Source of the DNA: Zygnema cylindricum
Lineage: Eukaryota; Streptophyta; Zygnematophyceae; Zygnematales; Zygnemataceae
Assembly (NCBI GenBank): GCA_037447655.1
Contig: JBBHKE010003115.1
Coordinates: 188,001-248,000 of the forward strand
DNA length: 60,000 bases
Direction: 5' to 3'
Shown here piece after piece: positions 1-19,961 of this stretch; within the stretch, counting starts at the first letter, position 1; every line of letters begins with the position of its first letter. The position numbers were made by a program, and so were the translations under genes. The notes below the pieces were generated by a model that had not been told where the DNA came from, searched no databases, and was given only the letters and a program-made list of their open reading frames with translations.

Positions 1-474
1 CCACTCGAGGAGGTGAAGGACGCACTCTGTACGAAAGAGGAATTGCGGGACGAGATGAGCCTGATCACATCAAAAATGCTTTGGTGAGTTGTGGCTATCT
101 CTCTTCACATGAAGTTAAGTCCATGTCCGGACATCTAATAGACTAACTCTCCGTCGGTGAGGGTCCTGGGTTGGAAATTCACATCACGTCCCAAGCCCCC
201 CCCCCTAACTGAGACTCGCGGAGGTTAATGCTCGCGAGATTTTTCCCTGATGATTTAGAACAAGCTTCTCATTTTGCAGGACTTTAAAGATTTGTATCCT
301 GGGGGCAAGCTTCCCCAGGGCGGAAATCCTTCCTTCTCACTTTTTACCGTGTTAAAACTGTTACTCATCTTCGGCGTCTTTGGTTGCCTGATCACGGTGA
401 CTGTCTACTTTTTGGAGAACTTACCTTCCATCTTAGAAAAAGGAAGAAGTGGAACATCGCACTCCGAGCTTTAG
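1..474 (+). CDS. 3' end of a small C-terminally membrane-anchored protein gene (partial, two exons seen)
   Basis: Two exons join in phase 0. Bases 3-83 are open (ending ..DEPDHIKNAL) before a GTGAGT donor at 84. The second exon starts at 280 after a TTTTGCAG acceptor and ends with TAG at 472-474. The last exon encodes DFKDLYPGGKLPQGG, then one hydrophobic segment (about 20 residues, LKLLLIFGVFGCLITVTVYF) and a short polar tail, so the protein looks tail-anchored or single-pass. The N-terminal part lies outside the window. I do not recognise the family and assign no function. The frame continuity across good splice sites is the main support. Confidence 0.55.
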
Positions 475-1601
475 GAAGAAGAAGGTGAGGTGTTCGTTGT
501 TTGCTATTAACTGTTATTAACTCACTAATCGGGTGTACCAGTGGTGTCAGTTTTCTTGCAGTTTTTGTTGTTTCCTTGTAGATTGTGACCAAATCCCTGT
601 CGTTTGCTGACGGCATAATGAGGAATTGTAGAGTGATGTGGCCGATTTAACTCCGCTGTTTTAAAATAGTGTCGTTAACACTTTTTTACGATTTTGTGTT
701 TAGACCACTCACTCGAATCAGAGTGATTAACTTTAACAACTGATGGATAGTCCTCTCAGCTGATTGTTTCTATATACAGGAAGTTGCAGCAAAGGTTCTT
801 TTGTTCGAACAAGATTGGTAGCCTATGCATTTACAATCACATTGTTTACTTTCAACTACATGTGCCTCATAATAGTTTAATCTTAGGATTGTCTTATTCA
901 TAACTTTTCAGGTGGCGTACACTGAATTGATTAAGAGTTTTATTAAAGCAACGCTGAATGATGGATGTTGCACTTGAGTAAGTTTGGCTAATGCCCGTAT
1001 TGATGACATTTTTTTTCAATACAGATTGTTAGAGGTGATCAGTGAAGGAAGAGGCAATTCGTTTGAAAGAATTGACAACGTCCTACTTTTTGAAAGCTCG
1101 ATTCTGCATGACAGTTTTTTGTCAGGAAAGCGATTTTGTTAAAAATGTTGTTTTGATGGTGCAATGAATGGGACATTTTATTTTGGATTTTGTCATACAA
1201 TTGTTAGTCAACAGCAAATGTAGATGATTATTCAACGCTATTATTTGAATAATCTGGATAATGTCTGTCAGCAGGGTTCTTTCAAGCAGAATTGAAGCTA
1301 GTTGATGGAGTTCAATCTCATGGTCTAATGGCTACTGTTATTAGCCTGCATGAGATCTTGTAAAGTTTGTGCAGTTGCTCTCAATTTTTAAAATGCAATT
1401 TTGGGAGAGCTTTCTTTTGTCTCTGTTAAGCTGATGATTGCTTTTGTTGCTTTTAAGCTATGTCAGGTGATGCCAAAGCTCTTTATTGCTGTTATGTTAA
1501 TTGCTCTCCGGTTACTTCTGTACTTTGTCAGATAGTCATGATTTTGTGGCCGATTTCTCTTAAGCTGATGTCTACCGTTGTAACTTCTTCTGCTTTGCCA
1601 G
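475..1601. other. Intergenic / UTR / intron sequence
   Basis: No supported coding sequence. A donor-like GAAG|GTGAGG at about 485 could start a 3'-UTR intron of the preceding gene. Several T-rich tracts ending in CAG, including TTTGCCAG at 1594-1601 directly before the ATG of the next gene, could be acceptors of 5'-UTR introns of the trihelix gene. Confidence 0.4.
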
Positions 1602-2594
1602 ATGGTCCCGGGGTCACCACTCGCTGCTGTCCAGCAACAAATTGTTCAGCATCATCTTGCTTCGCATCAGCAAATGGCAGCCCAGCATCAAATCGCAACG
1701 CAGCAAATGACAGCTCAGCAGCATGTGACAGCTCAGCAGCAGCAGATAGCTGCACAGCAGCAGCAGCAGCAATTGGCAGTGACACAACAGACAAGTCCGG
1801 ACCAACAGACACAGAAATGGATCGAGCAGCAGACGAGTAGATGGACAGAACATCAAGGGCTTTTGTTGGTGGATGCACGAAGGGTGGAGGATGAGAAGTA
1901 TAGGGAACAAGGATACAGGGGAAGGAGTGTGACAGCTAGTGATAAATGGCAGTCAGTCGCAGACTTCCTCGTTTCTCAAGGAGTGGTGAAAACACGAGAG
2001 CAGTGCCGTCAGAAGTGGGAGAATCTTATGCGTGATTTTAAGAAGATAAAAGATTATCGAACTCCGAATGGCCATAACGATTACTGGACTATGGATGCTG
2101 CTGTTAGAAAAGATAAAAAGTTACCAGGCCAGTTTAGTGAACGGATCTACGAGGCCATGGAGCAATTCCTTTGTGAAAGAAATATGTCTCTTGGTATGAG
2201 GGATCCGGGAATGCGGTGGAATCCTCCGGAAGATGGAGAAGGGGGGGGAAGTCAAGGCACTCCTAATCCTGGCTATAGTAGTAGGAAAAGGAAATGGCAA
2301 CCTGTACAAGAAGATGGAATGGACGAGTCGTTGGCAGATTTGATTAAAGTCCAAGCGGACGAGTCTAGAAAGTTGCAAATTGAGCTCGCTAAGGCGTCAT
2401 GGGAGAAGATGGACAAGTATATGGAGGCATCCTACCAGAGTGGTGAAAAAATCATTGAGGCTATGAATAGACTTGCAGCAATTTTACAGGGAAGGCAAAG
2501 TCAACAACAACAAAGTCAACAACAAAATGAACAACAACAAAATCAACAGCAACTCTCTCAGCCGTCGTCACAACAACTTGAACATACTGCATAG
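1602..2594 (+). CDS. Trihelix (MYB/SANT-like) DNA-binding transcription factor
   Basis: A 330-residue open frame. Residues 1-78 are Gln-rich (CAG/CAA runs), a likely disordered activation region. Residues about 80-190 form a trihelix/SANT-like domain with spaced tryptophans (W81, W116, W139, W162) and the typical REQCRQKWENLMRDFKKIKD helix-3 core. A basic SRKRKW patch at 227-232 is a likely nuclear localisation signal. Residues 242-295 are a charged amphipathic helix like the C-terminal coiled coil of trihelix factors. The C-terminus is again Q-rich. Trihelix factors bind GT-type cis elements in plants; the target here is unknown. The ATG at 1602 directly follows a splice-acceptor-like TTTGCCAG, so it may open a second exon, and a longer N-terminus is possible. 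Stop is TAG at 2592-2594. Confidence 0.85.
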   Translation: MVPGSPLAAVQQQIVQHHLASHQQMAAQHQIATQQMTAQQHVTAQQQQIAAQQQQQQLAVTQQTSPDQQTQKWIEQQTSRWTEHQGLLLVDARRVEDEKYREQGYRGRSVTASDKWQSVADFLVSQGVVKTREQCRQKWENLMRDFKKIKDYRTPNGHNDYWTMDAAVRKDKKLPGQFSERIYEAMEQFLCERNMSLGMRDPGMRWNPPEDGEGGGSQGTPNPGYSSRKRKWQPVQEDGMDESLADLIKVQADESRKLQIELAKASWEKMDKYMEASYQSGEKIIEAMNRLAAILQGRQSQQQQSQQQNEQQQNQQQLSQPSSQQLEHTA

Positions 2595-3633
2595 AGAGAT
2601 GAAGAAATCAGAACGAAATTCAAAAAAGAGAAGAAAAAATCAGCAAAAAAAAAGGGAAGAATTTTGCAGACGAATCTCTAGATAGAATTTAGTCAATTAC
2701 ACTGTGACACGATAGTAGATTGACCGTAGAATCCCCTGGGTGTCACGCGAGTAGGTATTATGCTTGTAATTTGTAATTCTAGCTTTTGAATGTAATTTGC
2801 CCTGCTAGGATTGAAGTTTGTTAATTTTTCCTTTTGTTGTTCTGTTTCATCCCTCATGCTTAACTAACGATTGCTTCATTCTGTTTGTGCACCTCTTTTG
2901 CTTCTCAGGATGTTCCCACTGTCTTGTAACTGTAACGATGCCTTAAATTGGAAATCGCATTTTAAAATAATTTTCTTTTGACAAATGATTTGAGAACTAA
3001 ACGAGATTTTTGTTCTCTATGGTTTGAATTGTAGGTATTAGCTTGGGATTGCAAACTGTTGATGGGATTGTCTATGTATCTCCATCTCCATGTTCCTGTG
3101 AATTCTTTCTGAATTATTTTGAAGAATGAAAGAGATGATGCCATTCAAACATTTGCATCAATACAGGGCTACTATGATCAAAATAGTGAAGTCAATAGCC
3201 TGTTGTGAATACTTTTCAATATAATAAGTTTCAATGGATATTGAAAAAAAGTAAAAACACAGTCAATTTAAAAGCCCTAGTGATATCTTTTAAGCAATCA
3301 GGAATACAAATCATCAGAAGGTCGTGAGGAAAGGTGAGATTCTTAAATTCAGATTGTCCGTCTTCAAAGGAAAATAAGCTGGGGTGAGAGATGGGCGCAT
3401 TTGATTTTTTTTCACAATCCATTTTGCACAAAAGTAAGTGAAAGGTACGGAATAATTACAGATTTATCGTGATGTGTACCATCCCGATTATTATCGAATA
3501 TTCATGGCGTATTTCAGTACTTTATCGCGATAATTTCATCACCCACATATCAAACCAATATGTCGACCACGTAAGTAAAAATATTTATATATCAGTTGTC
3601 TATAAGCCGTTTATCGAAACAAGGTTTTTACTT
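2595..3633. other. 3' flank of the trihelix gene, no gene seen
   Basis: A/T-rich sequence. The first about 250 bases are probably 3' UTR. I see no coding frame with composition or homology worth reporting. Confidence 0.4.
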
Positions 3634-4181
3634 CACCGCGAATCGTAATTAGCGTTAATAACGCTAATTTGGTGCCCCCATATTGACCCTCAAACCCAAA
3701 CTAGAATAAATAACTCTAAGTCTTCTTTTACACTATTTAAGGAAAAATTGGATTAGTGTTAACAACTCTAATATAGTGACATTTGAAATAGTGCGGCGTA
3801 CTGTTAGAGTCCGATCGTGCAAAATTGTACTATATTAAGTAAAAAAGTACAAAGTGATTTTATGTAATCGCGCGCTCAAGTGAAAGTGCACTCGAAATAC
3901 AACGTAACTGCGTTGCCATGTAACTGCATTTTCACAACCACCTAGTGCAAACGTCATAATGACGCAAAAATGTACGTTTGGTCAGATTCTGTACGTATAC
4001 TTAATTTAGTGTAAAGATATTCAGTGCGGATAACTATTACGGAAAGAAACCCAAATTAGAGGTATTGATAAATTAGAGTAAATCTTTTTTTTGAGAAAAC
4101 GAGAAAACTCAAATTAGAGTTAATAACTCTAATTTATTTTTTAAACTAATTACTTCTTAAGGCTAATTACGATTCACGGTT
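3634..4181. mobile_element. MITE family 1, copy a
   Basis: Terminal inverted repeats: ACCGCGAATCGTAATTAGC near 3635 on the left and its near-complement ending at about 4181 on the right. No coding capacity. The interior contains several TTAGAG(T)TATT / AACTCTAATTT motifs in both orientations. Bases about 3770-4181 are repeated, diverged, at 5380-5698. Confidence 0.6.
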
Positions 4182-4185
4182 AGTG

Positions 4186-4378
4186 TTGTGTATCGGTAAC
4201 CTACTATTGATAGCCAATATGCACCTTTTTTTGACCTACCGATTGAGACCGCCAATCGGAAGCTGAGAATCTCACCTTTCAATAGCAGCCGTCAGATCCA
4301 CAATCCGACAAGTGTACGGAGAAAAAATGTATTAAGTGGCCAAAAAAAACATTAACACTAATAGTGATCCGCAGTGTT
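4186..4378. mobile_element. Short MITE related to the 17.9-kb element
   Basis: About 190 bp aligning by eye along its length with the element at 17895-18121. Shared blocks include CCGTCAGATC, ACAATC(C/T)GACA, TGTACGGAG and the right-end AACATTAACACTAATAG. The right end is the better preserved. Confidence 0.5.
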
Positions 4379-4557
4379 CTTCATATGGACGATTCCGTAT
4401 TACTTAGGAAGAGAATCACACCCGCATCGAATTTTTTTAAGAACACGAGTATATTGGCTAATGGCAATATATTGGCATTATTCTCCGATAGTGAAATTTC
4501 GAAAACCTTCGGTCCACATACTGATAGCGATAACAAATATATCAGTTACCTGACTAA

Positions 4558-5379
4558 GGGTACGTCCCCATGTATTAAAGTATCTACTTTTCTCTGTCTT
4601 TTTGCCCTAAAATCAGGGAACTTTGACAAAAACTTTAGCCGTACGAGAAAACCATTTTTACCAAAGTAGAGTGAACGTCAATTCATACTTTGGATGTACG
4701 GCGTGTTTAGCGAATGAAAAACGACCCATGCACACGCCACAAGAGTGGAAAAATTTTAGGATGAGGGAGAGTCCTCGCTATTTTTCTCCGTAACCGTCAC
4801 GCGCATGTAGGAAAAAAAAATTGCAGGGGTCTCGGACCTCCACTTTCATTCATGGGGTCCTTTGCAAAATTTTGCACCGTCGTCGCCTCTCCCCTCTCCC
4901 TCTCACACCATCGCTTTTATCTCACACGTTTTAGAATGAGATACAACAATATTGGTATAAAATGAAAGATATTTTAAAAAATGTATTTTTGACAATTTTT
5001 AGGTTTTTTTTTAATGGCAAGTCGAGCGAGAAAAGTAGAAAAAACGAAATCGGAAAACCATGGCTGAAAGTTATTGAATCAGTGACGTCGACGTTGTCAC
5101 AAGTGAGCGTGACGTCACAATATCACCAAACCCTAAACATCTACGATTTCACAAAACTCTAGACGTCTACAACTGTCGATGTTTTTGTTGGCGTCACCAA
5201 TCGTCGGAAGTTTCGTAGTCGCCTTCAATCGTCACAAGTTGTACTTACGTCTACAACCGTCACATTCCAAAGTTTCAATTTCATTTTCGCACATAGGGGC
5301 GCTCTTCAAAGTATTACGGAGAATCCTTACTACAGTCCAAAATACTTTATCAAAGTACCGATTACATGGGGACGTACCC
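4558..5379. mobile_element. PIF/Harbinger-type MITE (GGGTACGTCCCC termini), copy 1
   Basis: An 822-bp unit bounded by GGGTACGTCCCCATGTA on the left and its inverted copy on the right. It is flanked by TAA on both sides (4555-4557 and 5380-5382), a 3-bp target duplication as expected for PIF/Harbinger. No transposase is encoded. A second copy lies inverted at 52857-53761 and a diverged third copy at about 40860-41452. The interior has many GACGT(C) motifs and AAACCCTAAACATCTAC. Confidence 0.75.
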
Positions 5380-5698
5380 TAATATAGTGTCGTTTGAAGT
5401 AAAAAAGTACAAAAAATGATTTAATACAAGCCGTTATCATATAACTGCGTTTTCCCGAACCGCGTAGTGCAAACGTCATAATGACGTGAAACTGTACGTT
5501 TTGTCTGATTATAGTAAAGATATCAGCGCGGATATTTTGTACGGAAAGATACCCAAATTAGAGTTATTGATAAATTAGAGTGAAATTTGTTTTTGAAAAA
5601 ATATGATTACACAAATTAGAGCTGATAACTCTAATTTTATTTTTCGTCTTTTTACTCTCATATTTCTCTACTCTAATTAGCAATTACGATTCGCGGTG
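5380..5698. mobile_element. MITE family 1, truncated copy b
   Basis: Diverged repeat of 3770-4181. It starts in TAATATAGTGTCG beside the target duplication of the Harbinger-type MITE and ends in the family-1 right terminus AATTACGATTCGCGGTG. That terminus matches the left end at 3635 better than copy a's own right end does, so 3634-5698 may be one element carrying later insertions. Confidence 0.55.
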
Positions 5699-6356
5699 TA
5701 GTCTAGTGATAGCCTATTCCCACCGGAACATTTGATTTTCCGAAAACTCATCGGAAAACGTACACGCTTCGACGTCATCAAACATAGGAGCGAAAACAAA
5801 CCTGCAATATTGAATGTTCGAAGGACGACGACGGTGGTTCAAAGTCCTTCAGTGTTTTCGCGAGTACAATGAACTAGTCGTACGGATGTTGTTTTGTCTA
5901 CGTCAGCTTTTCGGCGAAATACGCTACTTTAACCCGACTTCAATATCCGGCAATATTCTGAGGAAGCTCGTTTGTATGGTTTTCATAAAAAGCCGTACAT
6001 TATTCCAACGTCCGTCTGTTGCGGAAGTGAATTTTTTTCCGGTGGATTAGGCCATGAATGAAAGGATCGCCATTCGACAAATAGAATTAAAGTTTCGCAG
6101 GTACAAAGGATTTCAAAAGTTTCATATTATTATGTAAGGGTGAAGTTCCATCATACGTTTCTGTAATTGTATGGCAAAACTCTACAGACCGGGTCGATTG
6201 AGTAGATGTTCCATCACGTAGAGTCTGTAAGCCACGTGTTTTAAATTGACTAGCGCCATGCAAGCTACGATCCGATATTGGATATCTTTCAGATATTTAG
6301 CACCGGCAAACTTAACTTCAAATCTTGACTTGCGTACCATGTACCTGCGTACGAAG
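5699..6356. other. Non-coding stretch, nothing recognised
   Basis: No repeat, RNA or gene could be supported. Short open frames have no recognisable motif. Confidence 0.35.
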
Positions 6357-6719
6357 CATAGTTAAAAAGTAGGTGTTTTTTGGTAGGCCTTTTGTAGGCC
6401 GCCTTTAACGTAAGTTGTGTTACGGGCTTTCCATGTGATCTTCTTAGTTCGTTACTTTCATCAACGACCGTCAGATCGTCCGAATCTAGCGGTTTAAATA
6501 AAAAGTCGCTCAAAACTCACAGAAAAAGATTTTTTGTCCTATTTTTTTTTCAAATTTAGACTTGACGTTTAATTCTCTATCGATCCATGTGCAACTCAAC
6601 CCTGTTACTATTTTATTTCATTTTTCGGCCAATACAATATGGGTCTTAAGGCCATATTGTATGTTTTGCATACAATAGGCATATTGTATGGGCGTACGGT
6701 CACCTACTTTTGAACTATG
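6357..6719. mobile_element. MITE family 3, uninterrupted copy
   Basis: A 363-bp element with terminal repeats CATAGTTAAAAAGTAGGTG and CACCTACTTTTGAACTATG. A second copy at 51277-52665 carries a solo LTR. This copy shows the unoccupied form of that site (GGGCTTTCCATGTG at about 6424). Near the right end are overlapping palindromes around CCATATTGTATG. Confidence 0.7.
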
Positions 6720-6932
6720 AATAAAACAGTATCAGGACCACATGTGTGATGAAAAGACAAACTACTCGGCCACGCGACAGACCGCGACGACCGATTACAT
6801 TTTTGTTTCTAACAAAAACAACCCTAAACACAAAACCCTATTTCTCGCACCCAATCCCAAGAGGAGCCGAATGTCGGCGCGAGGTGCCGAAGGTCCCACA
6901 CTTGTATGGGGGTTTGTTCGATACCCATACTG

Positions 6933-7508
6933 TACAGTACACCGCCAATAGCTATTAGAATACATGTTTCTTTAGCGAATAGGAATAATTAAAGTGATTT
7001 ATGCTAATTAGGAATTTAAAAATTATCAAAACAAGCATACATTCTACTTGTTTACTAATGCTAATTTGGGTCTTTGAAAAAAAAAAAATGTCGGTCGCAA
7101 ATATGCTTACACTAATATAGGTACTTGTACAAAATTTGACATATCGTACACAAATCGTACGTTCACACAGCCGAAACGTGGTTGTTGGACGAATATGTGC
7201 GAACGTGATATTTAACAACCCAATCTTATCCCCTTTTTAGAGCGCATATTCTCATGCGTCAGCGGTTACTAAAACTCATTAATTATGCTTTTTCACTAAA
7301 AAAGGTACAATTTTGTACGGTCTGACACTTACTGTACACCACACTATTTAAATGACAACGTACTTTCGTTTTTAAGCTAATTGGACAAAAAACCCTAAAT
7401 GGCGTTAAGGAAAAAACATAATAATTTATGTTATTTGAGAATTTGGAAAAAAAAAGCGCGACCGAATTAACCTTCAATACGCTAATAGCGATTGGCGGTG
7501 CACTGTAC
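6933..7508. mobile_element. MITE family 4
   Basis: About 575 bp between inverted TACAGTACACCGCCAATAG (left) and CTAATAGCGATTGGCGGTGC...GTA (right). The termini resemble those of the 17.9-kb element (ATCGCTATTAG). No coding capacity. Confidence 0.6.
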
Positions 7509-8405
7509 TGTAGTCGATCGTACCTACGAAACCTTCATTTTTTTTCGTTTTTTGCTTACCCGGCCCGTACCCGTATTTGTATTTTTTTTTTTGAATCACC
7601 CGGCCAAATCCGGCCGGCTCCCAAAATTTGGCACCCGAATCCGTTCCGGGTCCGACGCGGGCGGGAGGGTACCGGTCGGGTACGGATTCGGGTACCGATT
7701 GCGACTTCTGCTATACATCAAATTGTCACATCATATCGAAAGACCATGTAACTCATCTGCACATCGGACAGCCAATGTGTCACCATGCAATCCGAAACGA
7801 TACGTAACCCTAATTTTATGTCGCACGAACTTATTAGTTTGTTATTCGGCTCAAAATCAAAATAAGCATTAAGAACTTTAATTACCAATTATCGTAGTGC
7901 ATCACTGATGATTTTATGCCTTCAACACCGATGAAATGTGTACACTATGTGCACTAGTTCTCATCGCCGATTGTGGATTGATCAAAGTCACAATTTCAAC
8001 CCTAAAACAAGAAAAATGACCTTGAACATGCAGACAAATAAAAATTTCGTTTTTTTTTTTTTCTGCTTTTGCCATAAGTTTAATAATGCAAGATTGCATG
8101 AATAAAATACCAGGCATATTATTATCATCATCATCATCATCATCAGCATCGTCATCATCAAATTTTGTTTTTCACAAATTTTCGAAAATGTTATAATTCT
8201 TGTGCCCCAGCGGGTTTCTTTTGCATTCCTATCTTTATGTTTTAGTTTTTCCAGATCAGGGTGAATCACACAGAATTTTGGATTAGGGCTAGGGAAGCTT
8301 AAATCGCAATTAGGGTTTGGAGTAAGGCCAGGATTTAGGTCAGGTTTAGGTTTGGAATTGGATTAGGGTCGGATTTGAATCAGTGGTAGACTTGGCATTC
8401 GACAA
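7509..8405. other. Upstream region of the sulfotransferase gene
   Basis: Holds a GC-rich block of CCCGG/CGGGT repeats (7560-7700), an (ATC)n microsatellite (about 8123-8160), and a run of degenerate telomere-like units (TTAGGG, TTTAGG) at 8282-8375 just before the ATG at 8406. The last could act as telo-box promoter elements or be 5' UTR; I cannot tell which. Confidence 0.45.
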
Positions 8406-16780
<8,375 letters not shown>

Positions 16781-17894
16781 TATTTTATATTTTTATTTGA
16801 TATCTTCCTTTTTTTTGTTTTTTTTTGGGGGGGGGGGGGAGGAATTGTAGCGAAGCAGGGTGGAGGAAAAATTATTGAGAAAAATTAATTGGAAAAGAAA
16901 ATGAGAGAGGAAAGCCAGAGAAGAAAAATGAGAAAAAAAAATGAGGATGAAAATGAAAAAATAGAAGGAGAAAAAAAAAGGAAAAAAAAATGTAAAAAAA
17001 ATGAAAAAATAATGAGAAAAAGTGAAAGAGAAAATTGAAAAAAATGAGAAATGGGGTGATAGGAGGGTGAGGGAACATGTATGTTTTACTTTACTCGGAT
17101 TGGAAATTATTTTATTATGGGAGAATAGTTTTTTTTGACGTAAAAGTTTTTATAAGATTTTAACCAGAAATGTCGCAATTCTTTATATTTTTTTATATTT
17201 TAACATTTTTTTTTTGTCTTCTTTTGACTATGCACTTTCCCGGTTTTTCCATTTTTTTTACAAAATCCACACTAATTTCGGTAGATATTGTTATAACTTC
17301 GATGTTTTGTTCACTTTTTAGACCGGGTTTGTTTTTCTATTAGTTACATAAGAGTTTGTTTACTTTCCATTTCGTATATCAGTTACAAGATTTTACCATT
17401 TTGTTAGTTATTCAAGATTTATTTCACTTTTTAGATGGGTTTTTCAGGGTTTTGTTAAAATATTTTGTTTCCTTCCTATTGAATACAGTTCTTATGAATA
17501 AAGACAAACTTTAAAATTTATCACAGTAATTTTCATCTGATGGAAAAGTCAAATTTTGATGTGTTTATTGCATTCTTAGAACGGAATTCAAAATTAAATA
17601 CTATTTTGTTAATTCCTACACGGGAATGCAAAAGTGATTCATTCACTTTTAGATCCGGTAACTAAAAGTAAAGAGGGTAAAAGAGAGTAAAAGTGACTTA
17701 TGAAGATTTATACCCAAATGTATAATATTACTTTGTTGTTATGACCGATTCAGTGCCATCATTGAAGCAAAATATAAATTTATTTTCTTCTAATTCGACA
17801 ATTATTCAATAATGTCAAAACTTACCTATTGTCCTAGTATAAAGCGTGCTCTTTAATAGTATTTTTTGTCTAACTTTTTTGATAGTTGTACACG
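16781..17894. other. 3' flank of the sulfotransferase gene
   Basis: Begins with a poly-T/poly-G run and a purine-rich stretch (16850-17050, GAAAA units), then A/T-rich sequence. Probably 3' UTR and intergenic. No gene seen. Confidence 0.4.
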
Positions 17895-18121
17895 AGGTAC
17901 ACTGTGTATCGCTATTAGTGTTAATTTTTTTTTTGCCACTTAAAACATCTTTTCTCCGTATACACTTGTCCGATTTTCAAACGGACACCGCCAATCAAAA
18001 GTTGAGAGCTTAACTTTCAATCAAAACCGTCAGATCTACAATCTGACATGTGTGTACGGAGTAAAGATGCTTTAAGAGACTAAAAAAAAATATTAACACT
18101 AATAGCGATTCACGTTGTACT
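17895..18121. mobile_element. Short MITE, about 225 bp
   Basis: Left terminus GTACACTGTGTATCGCTATT and right terminus AATAGCGATTCACGTTGTAC form imperfect inverted repeats that continue inward as AGTGTTAAT. A diverged copy is at 4186-4378. Confidence 0.65.
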
Positions 18122-18342
18122 GTGCAAGCTCTTGTTACCCTTAATTTATTTTCTGCATGATGCATAGGCATTCCGTACGGAAGCGTATGTCAATGTTTTC
18201 CCACTCTATCTATGCATAGTTAGGCAATTACCTCATAAGGTCAAACTGCGCAATTCTCGCCCATTTATGCATTGTGAATGTCACGTCACTTCTCAGAATA
18301 TTGGGGTGCGTCTCCATGTAAAGTTTTTTAGCGCAGATCCGG

Positions 18343-18583
18343 TGTCGTGCATGGCAAGGCTACTGTGAATGGCACGCATTAGACCTAGCTTGAGACGCCG
18401 ATAAGCACCACAATATAGTTAATCAACACATATGTTTTGCATTTGTGGCCACAACTAGCATCTGAAGCATATATACTGCAAGAAACAATGAATGAATCTG
18501 CTTGGAAAAACAAACATGCCAAACACATGGACTTGAGAAAAATGAAAGACAAAGCAAGGTCAGAAAGTAAGGTTGGAATTCCC
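18343..18583 (-). repeat. Repeat X', left of the gypsy LTR-like unit
   Basis: About 240 bp matching 19513-19745 with roughly 10-15% differences by eye (shared ACCTAGCTTGAGACGCC, ATATAGTTAATCAACACATA, GCATTTGTGGCCACAAC). It lies on the far side of the LTR-like unit from the element body. Confidence 0.7.
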
Positions 18584-19512
18584 CAGTAGCCACTAGGCCC
18601 TGAAGTCTTTTGATATTCCATACGGGAGTCCAACAAGCAGATGATAACCCTTCTCCAGCCAAACGAAGAAACCGAGATAGCCGACTTTCCCCGAGATCAA
18701 ACTAAAAGAGAACTGGATCGCAAAGTCAGCGCTCCGACAACAAGAAAACACCAAATCCGCCCAACACAATTCATACACCACAGCAAGTAAACAACAATCT
18801 GGAGGGAAACCTTGCATGCTGGCTTGCGGCGGTAGATTAGGTAAGGACTTGATACAAGAGATGATGAGAAGCTCAGTGACAGTCACCAGCATAACTATGG
18901 TCTGGAAAGAAACCCTAACTCAAAACTAGCCTGTGACTAATATTTAGGGGAAAACCCTAAGTATCACAAGGTTGGACAAATCCCGAAAAAATGCTTGTCA
19001 AAAAACGATAACTTCACAATGTTGGATTCTCGTGCTTCAATTTGCAAATTGTTTTTAACATGCCAATTGGCATTTTTCCTATGCTTGTGCTAACCGTACA
19101 GCTACACTAATTCCTGTGTGTCTCTAAGGGTACAGGTTTTTATGTTTAAACTCTGCCAGTTTCTAGAGACGGCCATTGCGTGGCCACCTCGGGATGCCTT
19201 ACATCTACACCTTGAGGATAAAAACCCTCCCTAAGCTAAGCAAACATAAATGCATGAACCTCCGAGGGTCCATGACTTTGGCACCTGTCACGTTTGGAGC
19301 CATTGAGTTCCTAACATCTGATGGCGTACTGCGGTTTGGTTCCATGTGCATTCCGAATCGCGTTCCCTTTGGGATATACACTAGCAGATAATTTGGTACT
19401 TGTCCTGTTCGTACCTCGCACCATATGCTCCCGTACAGACCTGTTACATCACTTAGGCATAAATTAGTATAGGCAGACGCATTAATACCTGCCGACGTCT
19501 TACGGCATGACA
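18584..19512 (-). mobile_element. Putative Ty3/gypsy 3' LTR (unit L), 929 bp
   Basis: A second copy of equal length (929 bp) is at 49615-50543. On the minus strand it starts TGTCATGC and ends GGCTACTG. The start fits an LTR; the end is not the usual CA. Here it follows the integrase/PHD region. At 49.6-50.5 kb it precedes a gag-like region on the same strand. That is the arrangement expected for 3' and 5' LTRs. Confidence 0.6.
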
Positions 19513-19742
19513 GCTGTCGTGCATGGCAGGGCTACTGTCAATGACATGGATAAGACCTAGCTTGAGACGCCAATAAACACCATAATATAGTTAATCAACA
19601 CATATGTTCAGCATTTGTGGCCACAACCAACATCCGAGCATATATAGTGCAAGAAACAATGAATGAATATGTCTAGAAAAACAAACATGCCAAACACATG
19701 GACTGAGAAAAACGGAAGACAAAGCAAAGTCAGAAAGTGAGG
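19513..19742 (-). repeat. Repeat X, gypsy 3' untranslated segment
   Basis: Lies between the PHD reading frame and the LTR-like unit on the minus strand. It is duplicated as X' at 18343-18583. Confidence 0.6.
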
Positions 19743-19961
19743 TTAGACTTCCAGCTTCTTGTCTGCAAGGGGCTGGAAACAGGAAGTTGGCGACATGTAC
19801 AGAATACGTCCAGCTGGGATAGTGTGTAAAGGCGGAACCAAACACTCCATATGAAATTCCGGATTGCAATAGTCACAGAGTAGCATCAATATTTCCCCAT
19901 CAGATCGCCGGCACAATATACACTCGGTGGCCTCTGTAATCGGCATCCGCCATGGGTCCAT
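19743..19961 (-). pseudogene. PHD finger encoded downstream of a Ty3/gypsy integrase
   Basis: A 72-residue frame contains ATECILCRRSDG, LMLLCDYC, FHMECLVPPLHTIPAGR and a final Cys. This matches the spacing of a PHD zinc finger (CxxC ... LLCDxC ... HxxCLxPPLxxIPxG). The usual Trp and one Cys of the last WxCxxC are lost (ILYMSPTSC). The frame follows directly, with a +1 shift, on the integrase C-terminal segment ending LREHSKKLCP. PHD fingers read histone H3 tails. In an integrase tail one could steer insertion, as chromodomains do in chromoviruses; that role is inference. The copy is degenerate. Confidence 0.7.

Noticed and set aside
1460-1910. Overlapping frames on both strands around the CAG-rich region
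   Set aside because: Shadows of the trihelix gene's polyglutamine tract.
6742-6958. Two overlapping small plus-strand ORFs
   Set aside because: No domain or codon signal, and they sit between MITEs.
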